DNA of 64,000 bases from DATLGB01 sp964242305 (GCA_964242305.1 CAXTBB010000004.1:1-64000); one strand, 5' to 3'; counted from the first letter of the stretch, positions 7,866-16,650 are shown. The notes: generated from the letters alone by a model not told the origin. Numbers and translations: made by a program.

Positions 7866-8376
7866 GGAGTCGGATCAGGGTGTCTCCGTAGCGGCGCTCG
7901 TCTTGGGTGGCGAGGCCGGGGGATAGGTCGAGGGGGTGGCGGCGGTCGCTCTCGCTGATCGCCAACCCGGCGGGGGCGAGCACGGCGGTCACGGGCCCCG
8001 ACAGCTCGGGTCCCAGCCGCGGCGCCAGCCGGTACGGCGGGTCGAGGAAGACGAGATCGTATTGACCGCGGGCCTCGCGCAGGAACGCGGTGGCCGAACG
8101 GCGGGCGATCACCGCCCGATCGGCCTCCGGGAGGTTGGCCCGCAACCTGGCGATCGCCTGCGCGTCGTCGTCGACGAACGTCGCCTGCGCGGCGCCCCGG
8201 CTGAGCGCCTCGATCCCCAGGGCGCCCGAGCCGGCGAACAGGTCGAGGACGCGCGCGCCGGGGACCCGGTCGCCGAGGATGGAGAACAGCGCCTCCTTGA
8301 CGCGGTCGGCCGTCGGCCGCGCGCCCTTCGGCGCCTTCAGCGGCCGCCCCCTCCACTCGCCGGCGATGATCCTCAC
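7852..8376 (-). CDS. rsmD: 16S rRNA (guanine966-N2)-methyltransferase RsmD
   Basis: Methylates G966 of 16S rRNA using SAM. The product shows VRIIAGEWRGRPL at the start, the SAM-binding VLDLFAGSGALGIEAL, and the catalytic DLVFLDPPY. I start at GTG 8376 because the family begins MRIIAG; a GTG at 8388 would add four residues but lies inside an inverted repeat. 174 residues, slightly shorter than the usual 180-190. Overlaps coaD; the gene at 8431 lies upstream on the same strand. Confidence 0.93.
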   Translation of the reverse strand: MRIIAGEWRGRPLKAPKGARPTADRVKEALFSILGDRVPGARVLDLFAGSGALGIEALSRGAAQATFVDDDAQAIARLRANLPEADRAVIARRSATAFLREARGQYDLVFLDPPYRLAPRLGPELSGPVTAVLAPAGLAISESDRRHPLDLSPGLATQDERRYGDTLIRLHAPH

Positions 8377-8378
8377 CG

Positions 8379-8425
8379 CCGAACCCACCCAAAGGTTGGA
8401 TCGTTCGACTTCTGGGTGGGTTCGG
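8379..8425. repeat. 13-bp perfect inverted repeat, possible terminator
   Basis: CCGAACCCACCCA (8379-8391) and its exact complement (8413-8425) flank a 21-base loop. The hairpin lies between the small gene ending at 8431 and rsmD and could end transcription of the former; there is no T-run. It overlaps the alternative rsmD start. Confidence 0.65.
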
Positions 8426-8430
8426 TGTGG

Positions 8431-8709
8431 CTACAGCCCGCCCTGGGGCTCCTGGGTCGCGTTCTCGTTGGAGCCGGCGCCGCCCGTGCGCTGGTCGATG
8501 CCGGCGTCGCGGTTGCGGACGCGATCGTCCTCGTCGCCGACGGCGCCCCCGCCGAGGTTCTCGTCGCGGGGCGTGTCGTCGACCTCGACGCCGTCGCCGG
8601 CGGCCAGCTCGGCCTCCTCGCGGGTTCCGTACTCCGCCCGGGGCATGTCGTCGTCGTCCTCGTAGAGCGCCCAGCGGTCGCCGTGGCGCCTGATCGTCTG
8701 TCGTGCCAT
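8431..8709 (-). CDS. small acidic DUF2188-like protein
   Basis: A 92-residue protein starting MARQTIRRHGDRWALYEDDDD, with AEYGTREEAELAAGDG, the pattern of small DUF2188-type proteins (a basic, aromatic N-terminal strand followed by a helix). The C-terminal half is low-complexity and acidic/Asn/Gln-rich (DDRVRNRDAGIDQRTGGAGS), probably disordered. Role unknown. It is inserted between recG and rsmD and followed by an inverted repeat. Confidence 0.75.
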   Translation of the reverse strand: MARQTIRRHGDRWALYEDDDDMPRAEYGTREEAELAAGDGVEVDDTPRDENLGGGAVGDEDDRVRNRDAGIDQRTGGAGSNENATQEPQGGL

Positions 8710-8732
8710 GCGGTTGCCCCTACCCGCATCGC

Positions 8733-10820
8733 TCAGGCGGGGATCGGCTGGAGCGCCTCGGCCCCGAAGGCACGCGCGAAGGCGACGGCGAGCAGGGCGT
8801 GCTCGGGCTCGGCCAGGTCGGGATCGGCGTCCGCGATCGCCTTGGCGTGCTCGCGGGCGCGCTCGAGCAGCGGCGCGTCGTCGGGCAGCTGCGCGAAGCG
8901 GAACGTCCCTGCCCCGGACTGGCGGACCCCGACCAGCTCCCCCTCCCCGCGCAGCTCGAGGTCGATCTCGGCGAGCCGGAACCCGTCGGAGTGCCGTTCG
9001 AGGGCCCGCAGGCGACGGGACTCCTTGGCGCCGAACAGGAGGCACAGGCTCGGGTGCTCGCCGCGCCCGACGCGCCCCCGCAGCTGGTGCAGCTGGCTGA
9101 TACCGAAGCGCTCGGCGTCCTCCACCACCATCACCGTCGCGTTGGGGACGTCGATGCCGACCTCGATCACCGTCGTCGCCACCAGCACGTCGGCCCCCCC
9201 GGCCGCGAAGGCGAGCATCGCCGCCTGCTTCTCGCGCGGGGTCATGCGCCCGTGGAGGAGGACGAGCCTTCGCTCGGGGAAGACGTCGCGCTGCAGGCGC
9301 TCGTACTCGACCGTCGCCGCCCGCGCCTCCAGCGCCTCGCTGGCCTCGACCAGCGGGCAGACGACGAACGCCTGGCGGCCGGCGTCGAGCTCCTCCTCGA
9401 TGCGCGCGTACGCCCGTGCGCGCTCAGCCTCCGTGTTGGCCAGGTGGGTCTCGATCGGCTGCCGGTTGGCGGGCAGCTCCTTGAGGATCGTCGTGTCCAG
9501 GTCCCCGTAGGCGGTCAGCGCCTGGGTGCGGGGGATCGGCGTCGCGGTCATGTGCAGGACGTGCGGGACCAGGCCGGGCGGTCCCTTGCGGTCCAGCGCG
9601 CGGCGCTGGTTGACGCCGAAGCGGTGCTGCTCGTCGACCACGGCGACGGCGAGGCGATCGAACTCGACCGGCTCCTCGATGACGGCGTGGGTGCCGACCA
9701 GCAGGTGCAGCTCGCCGCTGGCCAGCCGGGCCAGCAGCTCGGTCCGGCGCTTGCCGGGCGTCGACCCGGTGAGCAGCGCGACCGACACCATCGCGTGCGG
9801 GAGCAGCCGCTGGAGGGTGGCGAAGTGCTGCTCGGCCAGCGTCTCGGTCGGGGCCATCAGCGCCGCCTGGGCGCCGTTCTCAACCGCGCGCAGCATGGCG
9901 TGGAGCGCGACGACGGTCTTGCCCGACCCGACCTCCCCCATCAGCAGCCGCTGCATCGGGCGCTCGGAGGCGAGGTCCTCGTCGATGGTGGCCATTGCCT
10001 TCGCCTGGTCCTCGGTGAGAGTGAACGGCAGCCCCGCGCTCCAGGCCCGGCTCAGGGCCCCTTCTGCACCGAGGGGAAGGGATCGGGCGCTGCTCCGCCT
10101 CAGTGCCCGTCGCTTGAGGAAGGCGAGCTGGGTGAGCAGGAGCTCGTCGAAGGCGAGGCGCCGTCGACCCGGCTCCTGGTCGCCGAAGTGCGCGGCGTCG
10201 ACGGCGGCGCCGAGGTCGGGCAGACGCTCCGCCGTGCGCAGGCGAGCCGGCAGCGGCTCGATCACGTGGGCGATCTGGGCGCGGTGCTCGCGGACCAGCT
10301 CGAGGATCTGGTCGCTGGTCAGCCCGTCCGTGGCCGGGTAGGTCGCCACCTCGGCGCCGACGTCCCCCTGCGTGAGCGCGTGACCGGAGACCCGGAAGCG
10401 GTTCTGGGCCTGGAACTTGCCGGTGAGGATCAGCTTCGTCCCCGGCTTGTAGCGGTTGGCCAGCCAGGGCTGGTTGAAGAAGGTCGCCTCGATCGTGCCG
10501 GTCCCGTCGCTCACCACCGCGGTCACCAGCGGCTTCATCCCGCGCCGGCGCACCGGCCGGCTGGTGATCGACCGCACCTCCACGACCACCGTGCTCGTGT
10601 CCTCGCTGGTCAGCGACGCGATCGTCTGCGCCTCCCGGCGGCCGCGGGGCAAGTGGTGCAGCAGCCCGCCGATCGTGTCGATGCCGAGCACCTCCATGGC
10701 GGCATCCGCCTTCTTCCCGCGCGAGGGCGTCGGCTCGTCAAGCTCCGACGGCCGCGGTGCGCCCGCCGTGTCCGGTCTGGCGAAGAGGGGGGAGGATGTG
10801 GCGAAGGCGGTGGGACCCAC
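8733..10820 (-). CDS. recG: ATP-dependent DNA helicase RecG
   Basis: Branch-migration helicase that remodels stalled forks. The 695 residues show a wedge/OB region (DGTGTIEATFFNQPWLANRY), Walker A GEVGSGKT, the DEQH box (VVDEQHRFGVNQR), MTATPIPRT, and C-terminal helicase motifs VATTVIEVGIDVPNA and QLRGRVGRGEHPSLC. The start is GTG at 10820. The N-terminal domain before the wedge is short, as in many actinobacteria. It lies downstream of the yloV and rpmB genes, a conserved order. Confidence 0.97.
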   Translation of the reverse strand: MGPTAFATSSPLFARPDTAGAPRPSELDEPTPSRGKKADAAMEVLGIDTIGGLLHHLPRGRREAQTIASLTSEDTSTVVVEVRSITSRPVRRRGMKPLVTAVVSDGTGTIEATFFNQPWLANRYKPGTKLILTGKFQAQNRFRVSGHALTQGDVGAEVATYPATDGLTSDQILELVREHRAQIAHVIEPLPARLRTAERLPDLGAAVDAAHFGDQEPGRRRLAFDELLLTQLAFLKRRALRRSSARSLPLGAEGALSRAWSAGLPFTLTEDQAKAMATIDEDLASERPMQRLLMGEVGSGKTVVALHAMLRAVENGAQAALMAPTETLAEQHFATLQRLLPHAMVSVALLTGSTPGKRRTELLARLASGELHLLVGTHAVIEEPVEFDRLAVAVVDEQHRFGVNQRRALDRKGPPGLVPHVLHMTATPIPRTQALTAYGDLDTTILKELPANRQPIETHLANTEAERARAYARIEEELDAGRQAFVVCPLVEASEALEARAATVEYERLQRDVFPERRLVLLHGRMTPREKQAAMLAFAAGGADVLVATTVIEVGIDVPNATVMVVEDAERFGISQLHQLRGRVGRGEHPSLCLLFGAKESRRLRALERHSDGFRLAEIDLELRGEGELVGVRQSGAGTFRFAQLPDDAPLLERAREHAKAIADADPDLAEPEHALLAVAFARAFGAEALQPIPA

Positions 10821-10853
10821 GGCCTCATTGTCGCGGGCGGTCCGGCGGGTCTC

Positions 10854-12503
10854 CTACTCGGCGGCGACGAGCCACCAGTAGGACGGCTGGCCGCCCTCGG
10901 ACAGCTCGAACTCGACCCCGTCGGGGACCAGCGGGGCGATCTCCGCCTCGCCGAGCGGGGCGCTGGGGCCGGCGATGAGGGTCAGCAGCTCGGCCTCGGT
11001 GCCCAGCGAGGCGAGCACGGAGCGCAGCGTCTCCTGCGGGTCCCCCCAGGCGACGAGCTGCTCGTCGACGAAGCCGATCGCCTCGCCGGCGCGGAAGCGG
11101 TGCTCGCCGTCGTCGCGGGCGGCCTCGGTGACGGCGCCGGTGCGCACCGCCTCCAGCGCCTCGGTCATGGCGGCGGCGTTCTCGGCGGCGGTACGGCCGC
11201 GCTCGAGCGCGACGGCGGCGACGAGGCCGGCCTGCTGGGAGCGCGAGCCGACGACGTAGACGATCTTGTCCGACAGCTCGGCGGCGCGGTCGGCGGCCAT
11301 GCGCACGTTGCCGGAGTTGGGCAGCACGACGACCTCCTCGGCGGGCACGGAGTGGACGCCGGCCAGCAGCTCGTAGGTCGACGGGTTCAGCGTCGGCCCG
11401 CCGTCGAGCGGGGTGGCACCGACGGAGCGGAACATCTCCGCCATCCCGTCCCCGGAGACGACCGCGAGCACGCCGCACACGTCTGGCGAGTTCGCGGCCA
11501 GGCGCTCGGCGCGGGCGACGACCTGCTCGCGCATGTCGGCCACGTCGAGGCGGGAGACCGCGCCGTGCTCGGCGAAGATCGCCGTCGCGCGCTCGGGGTC
11601 GTCCGTGTGGACGTGGACCTTCAGCGTGGCCTGGTCACCGACGACCAGCACGGAGTCCCCGATCTGCTCGAGCAGCGGGATGAAGTAGGAGTTCGACAGG
11701 TCGGCGCCGATGACCGCGAAGTTGGTGCAGTAGCGGTAGGTGGAGGACGCGTGCTGCGGGTGGGAGATCTTGGCCGGCGCGTGGTGGGCGAGGACCGGCG
11801 CCTCGTCGTGCCGCAGGACGGACAGGCAGCCGGTGAGGACGACGAGCAGGCCGTAGGCGCCCGCGTCGACGACGCCGGCCTGGCGCAGGATCGGCAGCAG
11901 CTCCGGGCCGCGCTTGAGCGACGCCTCGCCCGTCTCCAGCGCGCTCGTGAGGATGTTGGCGATCAGCCGGTTCTGGAGCTCGGCGTCCCCCGTGTCCATC
12001 AGCCGCTGCTCGTCGCGCGGCATGTGCGCGAGCTCGGACGTCATCCGCGTCGCCATCTCGCGGGCGACGGTGAGGATCGTGCCCTCGGCGGGCTCGCGCA
12101 CGGAGGCGTAGGCGCGCTCGGCGGCGCGGGCCAGGGCGGCGGCGACCAGCACGGGGTCGACCAGCTCCCCCGGGCGGGAGATGAGCTCCTCGGCGGCGCC
12201 ACGCACCAGCTGGGACAGGATCACGCCCGAGTTGCCGCGTGCGCCCAGCAGTGCCGCGCGAGCCACGGACGCGACGATCTGCGCGCGGCCGATCTCGTCC
12301 AGCGGCACCTCCTGGTCCCCCAGGCGGCCGAGCTCCTCGACGACGGCGCGCAGGGTCAGGGCCATGTTGTCCCCCGTGTCCCCGTCGGCGACCGGGAAGA
12401 CGTTGAGGTCGTTGATCTCCTGCCGGCGGGACTCGAGCGCGGCCAGCGCGCCCTGCACCACAGCGGCGAAGCGGACCAGGCTGGGATCGAGCGGCTGCGA
12501 CAT
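10854..12503 (-). CDS. yloV: DAK phosphatase/DegV-fold protein (YloV/FakA-like)
   Basis: 549 residues. The N-terminal DhaL-like ATP-binding domain has NDLNVFPVADGDTGDNMAL (Mg-ATP aspartates) and LGARGNSGVILSQL. A central linker region follows (YCTNFAVIGADLSN, VGDQATLKVHVHTDDPE). The C-terminal half is the DegV-like fold (GVLAVVSGDGMAEMFRS). In Gram-positives this family is FakA, which phosphorylates fatty acids bound to a FakB partner; a FakB gene is not in the window. The rpmB-yloV-recG order is the conserved one. Confidence 0.93.
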   Translation of the reverse strand: MSQPLDPSLVRFAAVVQGALAALESRRQEINDLNVFPVADGDTGDNMALTLRAVVEELGRLGDQEVPLDEIGRAQIVASVARAALLGARGNSGVILSQLVRGAAEELISRPGELVDPVLVAAALARAAERAYASVREPAEGTILTVAREMATRMTSELAHMPRDEQRLMDTGDAELQNRLIANILTSALETGEASLKRGPELLPILRQAGVVDAGAYGLLVVLTGCLSVLRHDEAPVLAHHAPAKISHPQHASSTYRYCTNFAVIGADLSNSYFIPLLEQIGDSVLVVGDQATLKVHVHTDDPERATAIFAEHGAVSRLDVADMREQVVARAERLAANSPDVCGVLAVVSGDGMAEMFRSVGATPLDGGPTLNPSTYELLAGVHSVPAEEVVVLPNSGNVRMAADRAAELSDKIVYVVGSRSQQAGLVAAVALERGRTAAENAAAMTEALEAVRTGAVTEAARDDGEHRFRAGEAIGFVDEQLVAWGDPQETLRSVLASLGTEAELLTLIAGPSAPLGEAEIAPLVPDGVEFELSEGGQPSYWWLVAAE

Positions 12504-12514
12504 CGCAGCGCCGG

Positions 12515-12706
12515 CTAGCGAGCCTTGGTGACCTTGCCGGCCTTGAGGCAGCGCGTGCACACGTAGGCGCGCTTCGGAGCGCCCTTCTCGACGATCCGGA
12601 CCTTCTGCAGGTTCGGGTCGAAGCGACGCTTCGTGGCGACCATCGAGTGGGACCGGCTCTGACCGAAGGCAGGACCCTTCCCGCAGCTGTGACATACGCG
12701 AGCCAT
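12515..12706 (-). CDS. rpmB: 50S ribosomal protein L28
   Basis: 63-residue large-subunit protein with MARVCHSCGKGPAFGQSRSHS at the N-terminus, a CHSC pair and a matching CTRC pair, i.e. the zinc-binding form, and the typical KRRFDPNLQKVRI core. Twelve bases upstream of the yloV gene on the same strand. Confidence 0.97.
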   Translation of the reverse strand: MARVCHSCGKGPAFGQSRSHSMVATKRRFDPNLQKVRIVEKGAPKRAYVCTRCLKAGKVTKAR

Positions 12707-12736
12707 AGGCGATGGGCAAGTCTAGTAGCAGCGAAG

Positions 12737-12742
12737 TAGGGT
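12737..12742 (+). promoter_or_regulatory. possible -10 element of DoxX gene
   Basis: TAGGGT, seven bases before the ATG at 12750; leaderless-type spacing. No clear -35. Confidence 0.35.
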
Positions 12743-12749
12743 CCGGCCA

Positions 12750-13118
12750 ATGCGCCGCCTCCTCGCCGCCGCCGGTCCGTTCTACATCGGAGCCGGTCTC
12801 CTCCACTTCGTCGTGCCCAAGGTGTACATGCGGATCATGCCGCGCTGGCTGCCGCTGCACCGCGAGCTGGTCTATGCGTCGGGTGTCGCCGAGATGGTGG
12901 GCGGCGCCGCGCTCCTGCATCCCGACCCGAAGGTCCGGCGCTTCGGCGGCTGGTTCGAGACCGCCACGATGGTCGGGGTCTTCCCGGCCAACGTGAACAT
13001 GCTGCTCAACGCGGACGACTTCAAGGACGTCCCGGGCGGCAAGCCGGCGCTGTGGGCCCGCCTCCCGGTGCAGGTCGGCTTCATCGCCTGGGCGCTGGCG
13101 TCCGCCAAGCGCGACTAG
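12750..13118 (+). CDS. DoxX-family membrane protein
   Basis: 122 residues with four predicted hydrophobic spans: LLAAAGPFYIGAGLLHFVV, VYASGVAEMVGGAALL, a middle span, and VQVGFIAWALASA, the four-helix DoxX/DoxD layout. Function unknown; some relatives act in redox defence. The ATG is preceded by TAGGGT. It is convergent with ribH and the two stop codons share a CTAG (13115-13118). Confidence 0.8.
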   Translation: MRRLLAAAGPFYIGAGLLHFVVPKVYMRIMPRWLPLHRELVYASGVAEMVGGAALLHPDPKVRRFGGWFETATMVGVFPANVNMLLNADDFKDVPGGKPALWARLPVQVGFIAWALASAKRD

Positions 13119-13594
13119 GCGAGCGCCGCTCGGATGCGGCCCACCGCCAGGACGGCCTCGGCGGCGTGGGCGCCGGAGTCGCGCTTGCCCTCGCCCGACC
13201 GGGCCAGGGCCTGGTCGTAGTCGTCGCAGGTGAGGACGCCGAAGCCGCACGGCACCCCGGTGGACAGCGCGACCTCGCCGATGCCGCGAGCCGCCTCGCC
13301 GCACACGTAGTCGTAGTGGTCGGTCTCCCCGCGGATCACCGCCCCGAGGCAGATGACCCCCTCGTAGCGGCCGGACTCCGCGCAGTGCTTGGCGGCGACG
13401 GGCAGCTCGAAGGCGCCGGGGACGTCGAAGACGTCGACCTCGGCGTCCTCCCCCAGTGCCCGCCGTGCCCCCGTCTCCAGCCGCTGCGCGAGATCGTCGT
13501 AGAACCGCGCGACGACGAGCGCGTAACGGCCAGGGGGCCCCGCCTCGGACACCTCGGGCTCAGGCGCTTCGTCCTCGGCACCCCCTCTAGCCAT
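13115..13594 (-). CDS. ribH: 6,7-dimethyl-8-ribityllumazine synthase
   Basis: Penultimate step of riboflavin synthesis; forms icosahedral or pentameric assemblies. The 159-residue product has ARFYDD, DVPGAFELPVAAK, GAVIRGETDHYDYVC and PCGFGVLTCD, matching the family. Overlaps ribBA by eight bases. The N-terminus carries an extra acidic stretch (GGAEDEAPEPEVSEAG). Confidence 0.97.
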   Translation of the reverse strand: MARGGAEDEAPEPEVSEAGPPGRYALVVARFYDDLAQRLETGARRALGEDAEVDVFDVPGAFELPVAAKHCAESGRYEGVICLGAVIRGETDHYDYVCGEAARGIGEVALSTGVPCGFGVLTCDDYDQALARSGEGKRDSGAHAAEAVLAVGRIRAALA

Positions 13595-14855
13595 CCTCGC
13601 GGTGCTCCTCGGCGATCATCTCCTCGTCGAGGGGGAGGGCCTGGTGGTGGATCGTGTGGCCGAGGCGGTCCCGCTTGGCGGCCAGGTAGCGCTCGTTGTG
13701 CGGGTTGGGCGCGTGGACGATCGGCACCTGCTCGCTCACGCTGAGCCCGTACCCCTCCAGCCCCTTGATCTTCTTGGGGTTGTTGGTGAGGATGCGAATC
13801 GAGGTCAGCCCGAGGTCGGTGAGGATCTGCGCTCCGATCCCGTAGTCGCGCAGGTCGACGGGCAGGCCGAGCTCCAGGTTGGCGTCCACGGTGTCGAACC
13901 CGTCGTCCTGCAGGTTGTAGGCGCGCAGCTTGTTGAGCAGGCCGATGCCGCGGCCCTCCTGCGCGAGGTAGAGCAGGACGCCGGCGCCCTCGCGCTCGAT
14001 CTGGGCCAGCGCGGACTCGAGCTGCTCGCCGCAGTCGCAGCGCAGGGAGTGGAAGACGTCGCCGGTGAGGCACTCGGAGTGCACGCGGACGAGCACGTCG
14101 GACTTGCCCGACACGTCGCCCTTGACCATCGCCACGTGGTGCTTGTCGTCGACCAGCGAGCGGTAGCCGACGGCGGCGAACTCCCCGTAGACGGTCGGCA
14201 GCTTGGTCTCCACCACGCGCTCGATGAGCTTGTCGTGGCGGCGGCGGTACTCGACCAGGTCGGCGATCGTGATGAGCTTGATGTTGTGGCGGCGGCTGTA
14301 CTCGACGAGGTCGGGCAGCCGCGCCATCGTCCCCTCGTCGTTGGTGATCTCGCAGATGACGCCGGCCGGGGACAGGCCGGCCAGGCGGGCGAGGTCGACC
14401 GCGGCCTCCGTGTGGCCGACGCGCTCCAGCACGCCGCCCTCCTTGGCCTTGAGCGGGAACATGTGGCCGGGGCGGCTGAGGTCCTCCGGACGGGTGGACG
14501 CCGCGATGGCGACCTGGATCGTGTGCGCGCGCTCGGCCGGGGAGATCCCGGTCGTCGTCCCTTCGCGCGCGTCGATGGACACCGTGAAGGCGGTCTTCAG
14601 CGGGTCCTCGTTCTTGGCGGCCATGAGGTCCAGGCCGAGCTCGTCGCAGCGCTCGGGGGTCAGCGCCAGGCAGATCAGCCCGCGCGCCTCCCTGGCCATG
14701 AAGTTGATGCTGTTGGGCGTCGCGAACTGCGCAGCGAGGACCAGGTCGCCCTCGTTCTCGCGATCCTCGTCGTCGCAGACGACGACCATGCGGCCCGCCT
14801 GGATGTCGGCGATCGCGTCCTCGATCGACGCGAACACACGCGGCTCCACGCTCAT
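13587..14855 (-). CDS. ribBA: bifunctional 3,4-dihydroxy-2-butanone 4-phosphate synthase/GTP cyclohydrolase II
   Basis: 422 residues. The N-terminal DHBP synthase has DDEDRENEGDLVLAA and RPGHMFPLKA; the C-terminal GTP cyclohydrolase II has VRVHSECLTGDVF, the zinc ligand region SLRCDCGEQL, and GRGIGLLNK. Both catalytic halves look intact. It supplies both precursors for lumazine, and overlaps ribE and ribH, so the ribD-ribE-ribBA-ribH genes form one operon. Confidence 0.98.
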   Translation of the reverse strand: MSVEPRVFASIEDAIADIQAGRMVVVCDDEDRENEGDLVLAAQFATPNSINFMAREARGLICLALTPERCDELGLDLMAAKNEDPLKTAFTVSIDAREGTTTGISPAERAHTIQVAIAASTRPEDLSRPGHMFPLKAKEGGVLERVGHTEAAVDLARLAGLSPAGVICEITNDEGTMARLPDLVEYSRRHNIKLITIADLVEYRRRHDKLIERVVETKLPTVYGEFAAVGYRSLVDDKHHVAMVKGDVSGKSDVLVRVHSECLTGDVFHSLRCDCGEQLESALAQIEREGAGVLLYLAQEGRGIGLLNKLRAYNLQDDGFDTVDANLELGLPVDLRDYGIGAQILTDLGLTSIRILTNNPKKIKGLEGYGLSVSEQVPIVHAPNPHNERYLAAKRDRLGHTIHHQALPLDEEMIAEEHREDG

Positions 14856-15430
14856 CGGTTCACCAGCCTCTCCACGTACTTCGCCAGCACGTCGAACTCC
14901 AGGTTGACGACCGCGCCCGGCACGGCCGCGCCCAGGTTCGTCCGTTCCAGCGTCTCGGGGATCAGGGACACCTCGAAGCCATCGTCATCCAGCGACGCGA
15001 CCGTGAGCGACACGCCGTCGATGGCGACGGAGCCCTTCTCGACGAGGTAGCGCAGGTCGTCGGCCTCGATGCGCACGCGCCGGGCGAACCCGTCCGTCTC
15101 CACCCGCGCCACCCGGCCGACGGCGTCGACGTGGCCCTGGACGACGTGACCGCCGAGCCGGTCGCTGGGCCGCAGCGGCAGCTCGACGTTGACGCGCGCG
15201 CCCGTGCCGGCGCCGCCCAGCGACGAGCGGTCCAGCGTCTCGTTCATCACGTCGGCGGTGAAGGCGCCGTCGTCGACGGTGGTCGCGGTCAGGCACACGC
15301 CGTTGATGGCCACGGAGTCCCCCGGCGAGACCTCCGAGGTGAGCACGGTGCGTACGGACAGCCGCACGCCGTCCCCGGTCTGCTCGACCGTGCCGACCTC
15401 ACCCAGATCCATGACCAGTCCCGTGAACAT
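14852..15430 (-). CDS. ribE: riboflavin synthase alpha chain
   Basis: Dismutates two lumazine molecules to riboflavin. The 192-residue product starts MFTGLVMDLGEVG and shows the expected internal duplication: GDSVAINGVCLTA with NETLDRSSLG, then GSVAIDGVSLTVA with PETLERTNLG. Overlaps ribBA at its 3' end and abuts ribD at 15430. Confidence 0.97.
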   Translation of the reverse strand: MFTGLVMDLGEVGTVEQTGDGVRLSVRTVLTSEVSPGDSVAINGVCLTATTVDDGAFTADVMNETLDRSSLGGAGTGARVNVELPLRPSDRLGGHVVQGHVDAVGRVARVETDGFARRVRIEADDLRYLVEKGSVAIDGVSLTVASLDDDGFEVSLIPETLERTNLGAAVPGAVVNLEFDVLAKYVERLVNR

Positions 15431-16548
15431 CACCACTCCCGGATGCGTGCGCAGATGAGCACATCGTCGCCGATCGCCTCGGTCTCCAGGGTGAGGGCGC
15501 GCACAGCTTCGGAGATGAGCTCGACGCCCTCCCCCTCCAGCGGGTCGCGTGCGGCCGAGCCGCCGAGCAGGACGGGCGCGATGAACAGCGCCAGCTGGTC
15601 GACCTCCCCCGCGTCGAGGAAGGCGCCGGCCAGGTGCGGGCCGCCCTCGAGCAGGACGGAGGTGATGCCGGTGGCGCCGAGCTGGTCGAGCGCCGAGCGC
15701 ACCCGGGTGGGCTCGTTCTGGCCCGTGGCGACGATGACGTCGGCGCCGGCGATCTCCAGCGCGTCGGTGGCGGTGCGCGGGGCGGCGCGGCCGACCACGA
15801 CCGTCAGCGGCACCTCGTGTGCGCCGCGGACGAGCCGTGAGTCCAGCGGCAGCCGGCCCTCCGAGTCGAACACCACCCGCCGCGGCTGGCGCTCGACGCC
15901 GGCGATCCGCGCGGTCAGCTGCGGGTCGTCGGCCAGGGCGGTGCCGATGCCGACGATGACGGCGTCGCGCTCGGCACGCCACTCGTGCGCGCGCGCCCGC
16001 GATGACTCGCCGGAGATCCACTTGGAGTCGCCCGTGCGCGTCGCCACCTTGCCGTCGAGCGTCATGGCAGACTTGAACAGGACGTGCGGGCGGCCGGTGC
16101 GGGCGTGCTTGCGGAAGGGCTGGTTGAGCAGGCGCGCCGTCGTGGCCAGCGCGCCGTCGGCCATCACGACGTCGATGCCCTCGTCGCGCAGGACGCCGAG
16201 GCCGCGGCCGGAGGCGTGCTCGCTGGGGTCGTCGCTGGCGATCACCACGCGGGCGATGCCGGCCTCGACGATCGCGTCCGTGCACGGCGGGGTGCGGCCG
16301 TGGTGGGCGCACGGTTCGAGCGAGACGTAGAGCGTGGCGCCGGCGGGATCGGTGGTGCACGCACGCAGCGCCTCGCGCTCGGCGTGCGGCTGGCCGACCG
16401 CGTGGTGCCAGCCCTCGCCGAGCACCTGCCCGTCGCGGACGAGGACCGCCCCGACCATGGGATTCGGGCTGACCGCGGAGCGCCCGCGCTCGGCGATCTC
16501 GATCGCTCGGGCCAGGTGCACGGTGTCGGTCTCGAGGATCGTTGCCAA
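15430..16548 (-). CDS. ribD: riboflavin biosynthesis deaminase/reductase RibD
   Basis: N-terminal deaminase with SPNPMVGAVLV, HAEREAL and CAHHGRTPPCTDA (zinc site); C-terminal reductase with KSAMTLDGKVATRTGDSKW. 372 residues from a TTG at 16548. I chose it because TAATCT lies eight bases upstream, the leaderless spacing seen for other first genes; a GTG at 16521 would start at the usual N-terminus (VHLARAIEIAERG). An ATG at 16614 lies inside the palindrome and is unlikely. No FMN riboswitch fits in the short upstream gap. Confidence 0.95.
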   Translation of the reverse strand: MATILETDTVHLARAIEIAERGRSAVSPNPMVGAVLVRDGQVLGEGWHHAVGQPHAEREALRACTTDPAGATLYVSLEPCAHHGRTPPCTDAIVEAGIARVVIASDDPSEHASGRGLGVLRDEGIDVVMADGALATTARLLNQPFRKHARTGRPHVLFKSAMTLDGKVATRTGDSKWISGESSRARAHEWRAERDAVIVGIGTALADDPQLTARIAGVERQPRRVVFDSEGRLPLDSRLVRGAHEVPLTVVVGRAAPRTATDALEIAGADVIVATGQNEPTRVRSALDQLGATGITSVLLEGGPHLAGAFLDAGEVDQLALFIAPVLLGGSAARDPLEGEGVELISEAVRALTLETEAIGDDVLICARIREW

Positions 16549-16556
16549 GGACGAAA

Positions 16557-16562
16557 AGATTA
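16557..16562 (-). promoter_or_regulatory. possible -10 element of ribD operon
   Basis: TAATCT, eight bases before the TTG at 16548. If used, transcription of the riboflavin operon would start independent of the glycosyltransferase genes and downstream of the palindrome. Confidence 0.35.
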
Positions 16563-16592
16563 GGCGTTCGCTGGCGCCGGCCCGCGAGATCC

Positions 16593-16650
16593 TAAAGGGG
16601 TCAGGTCCCGGCATCGGACACGTGTCCGATGCCGGGACCTGACCCCTTTA
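16593..16650. repeat. 58-bp perfect palindrome
   Basis: Twenty-nine bases (16593-16621) are followed immediately by their exact reverse complement (16622-16650), centred on CACGTG-like ...GGACAC/GTGTCC... with outer AAAGGGGTCAGGTCCC. The stop codon of the upstream glycosyltransferase gene (TAA, 16648-16650) lies in it. It may be a bidirectional terminator or an inverted pair of repetitive extragenic units. It is the longest palindrome I noticed in the window. Confidence 0.9.

Noticed and set aside
8703..12518. 1271-codon plus-strand ORF
   Set aside because: Spans recG and the YloV gene in antisense; no domain, with shadow composition.
13052..15050. Plus-strand ORFs opposite the rib operon
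   Set aside because: Antisense shadows of ribH, ribBA and ribE.
16522..16647. FMN riboswitch upstream of ribD
   Set aside because: The gap is 126 bases and half of it is the palindrome; conserved riboswitch segments are not seen.
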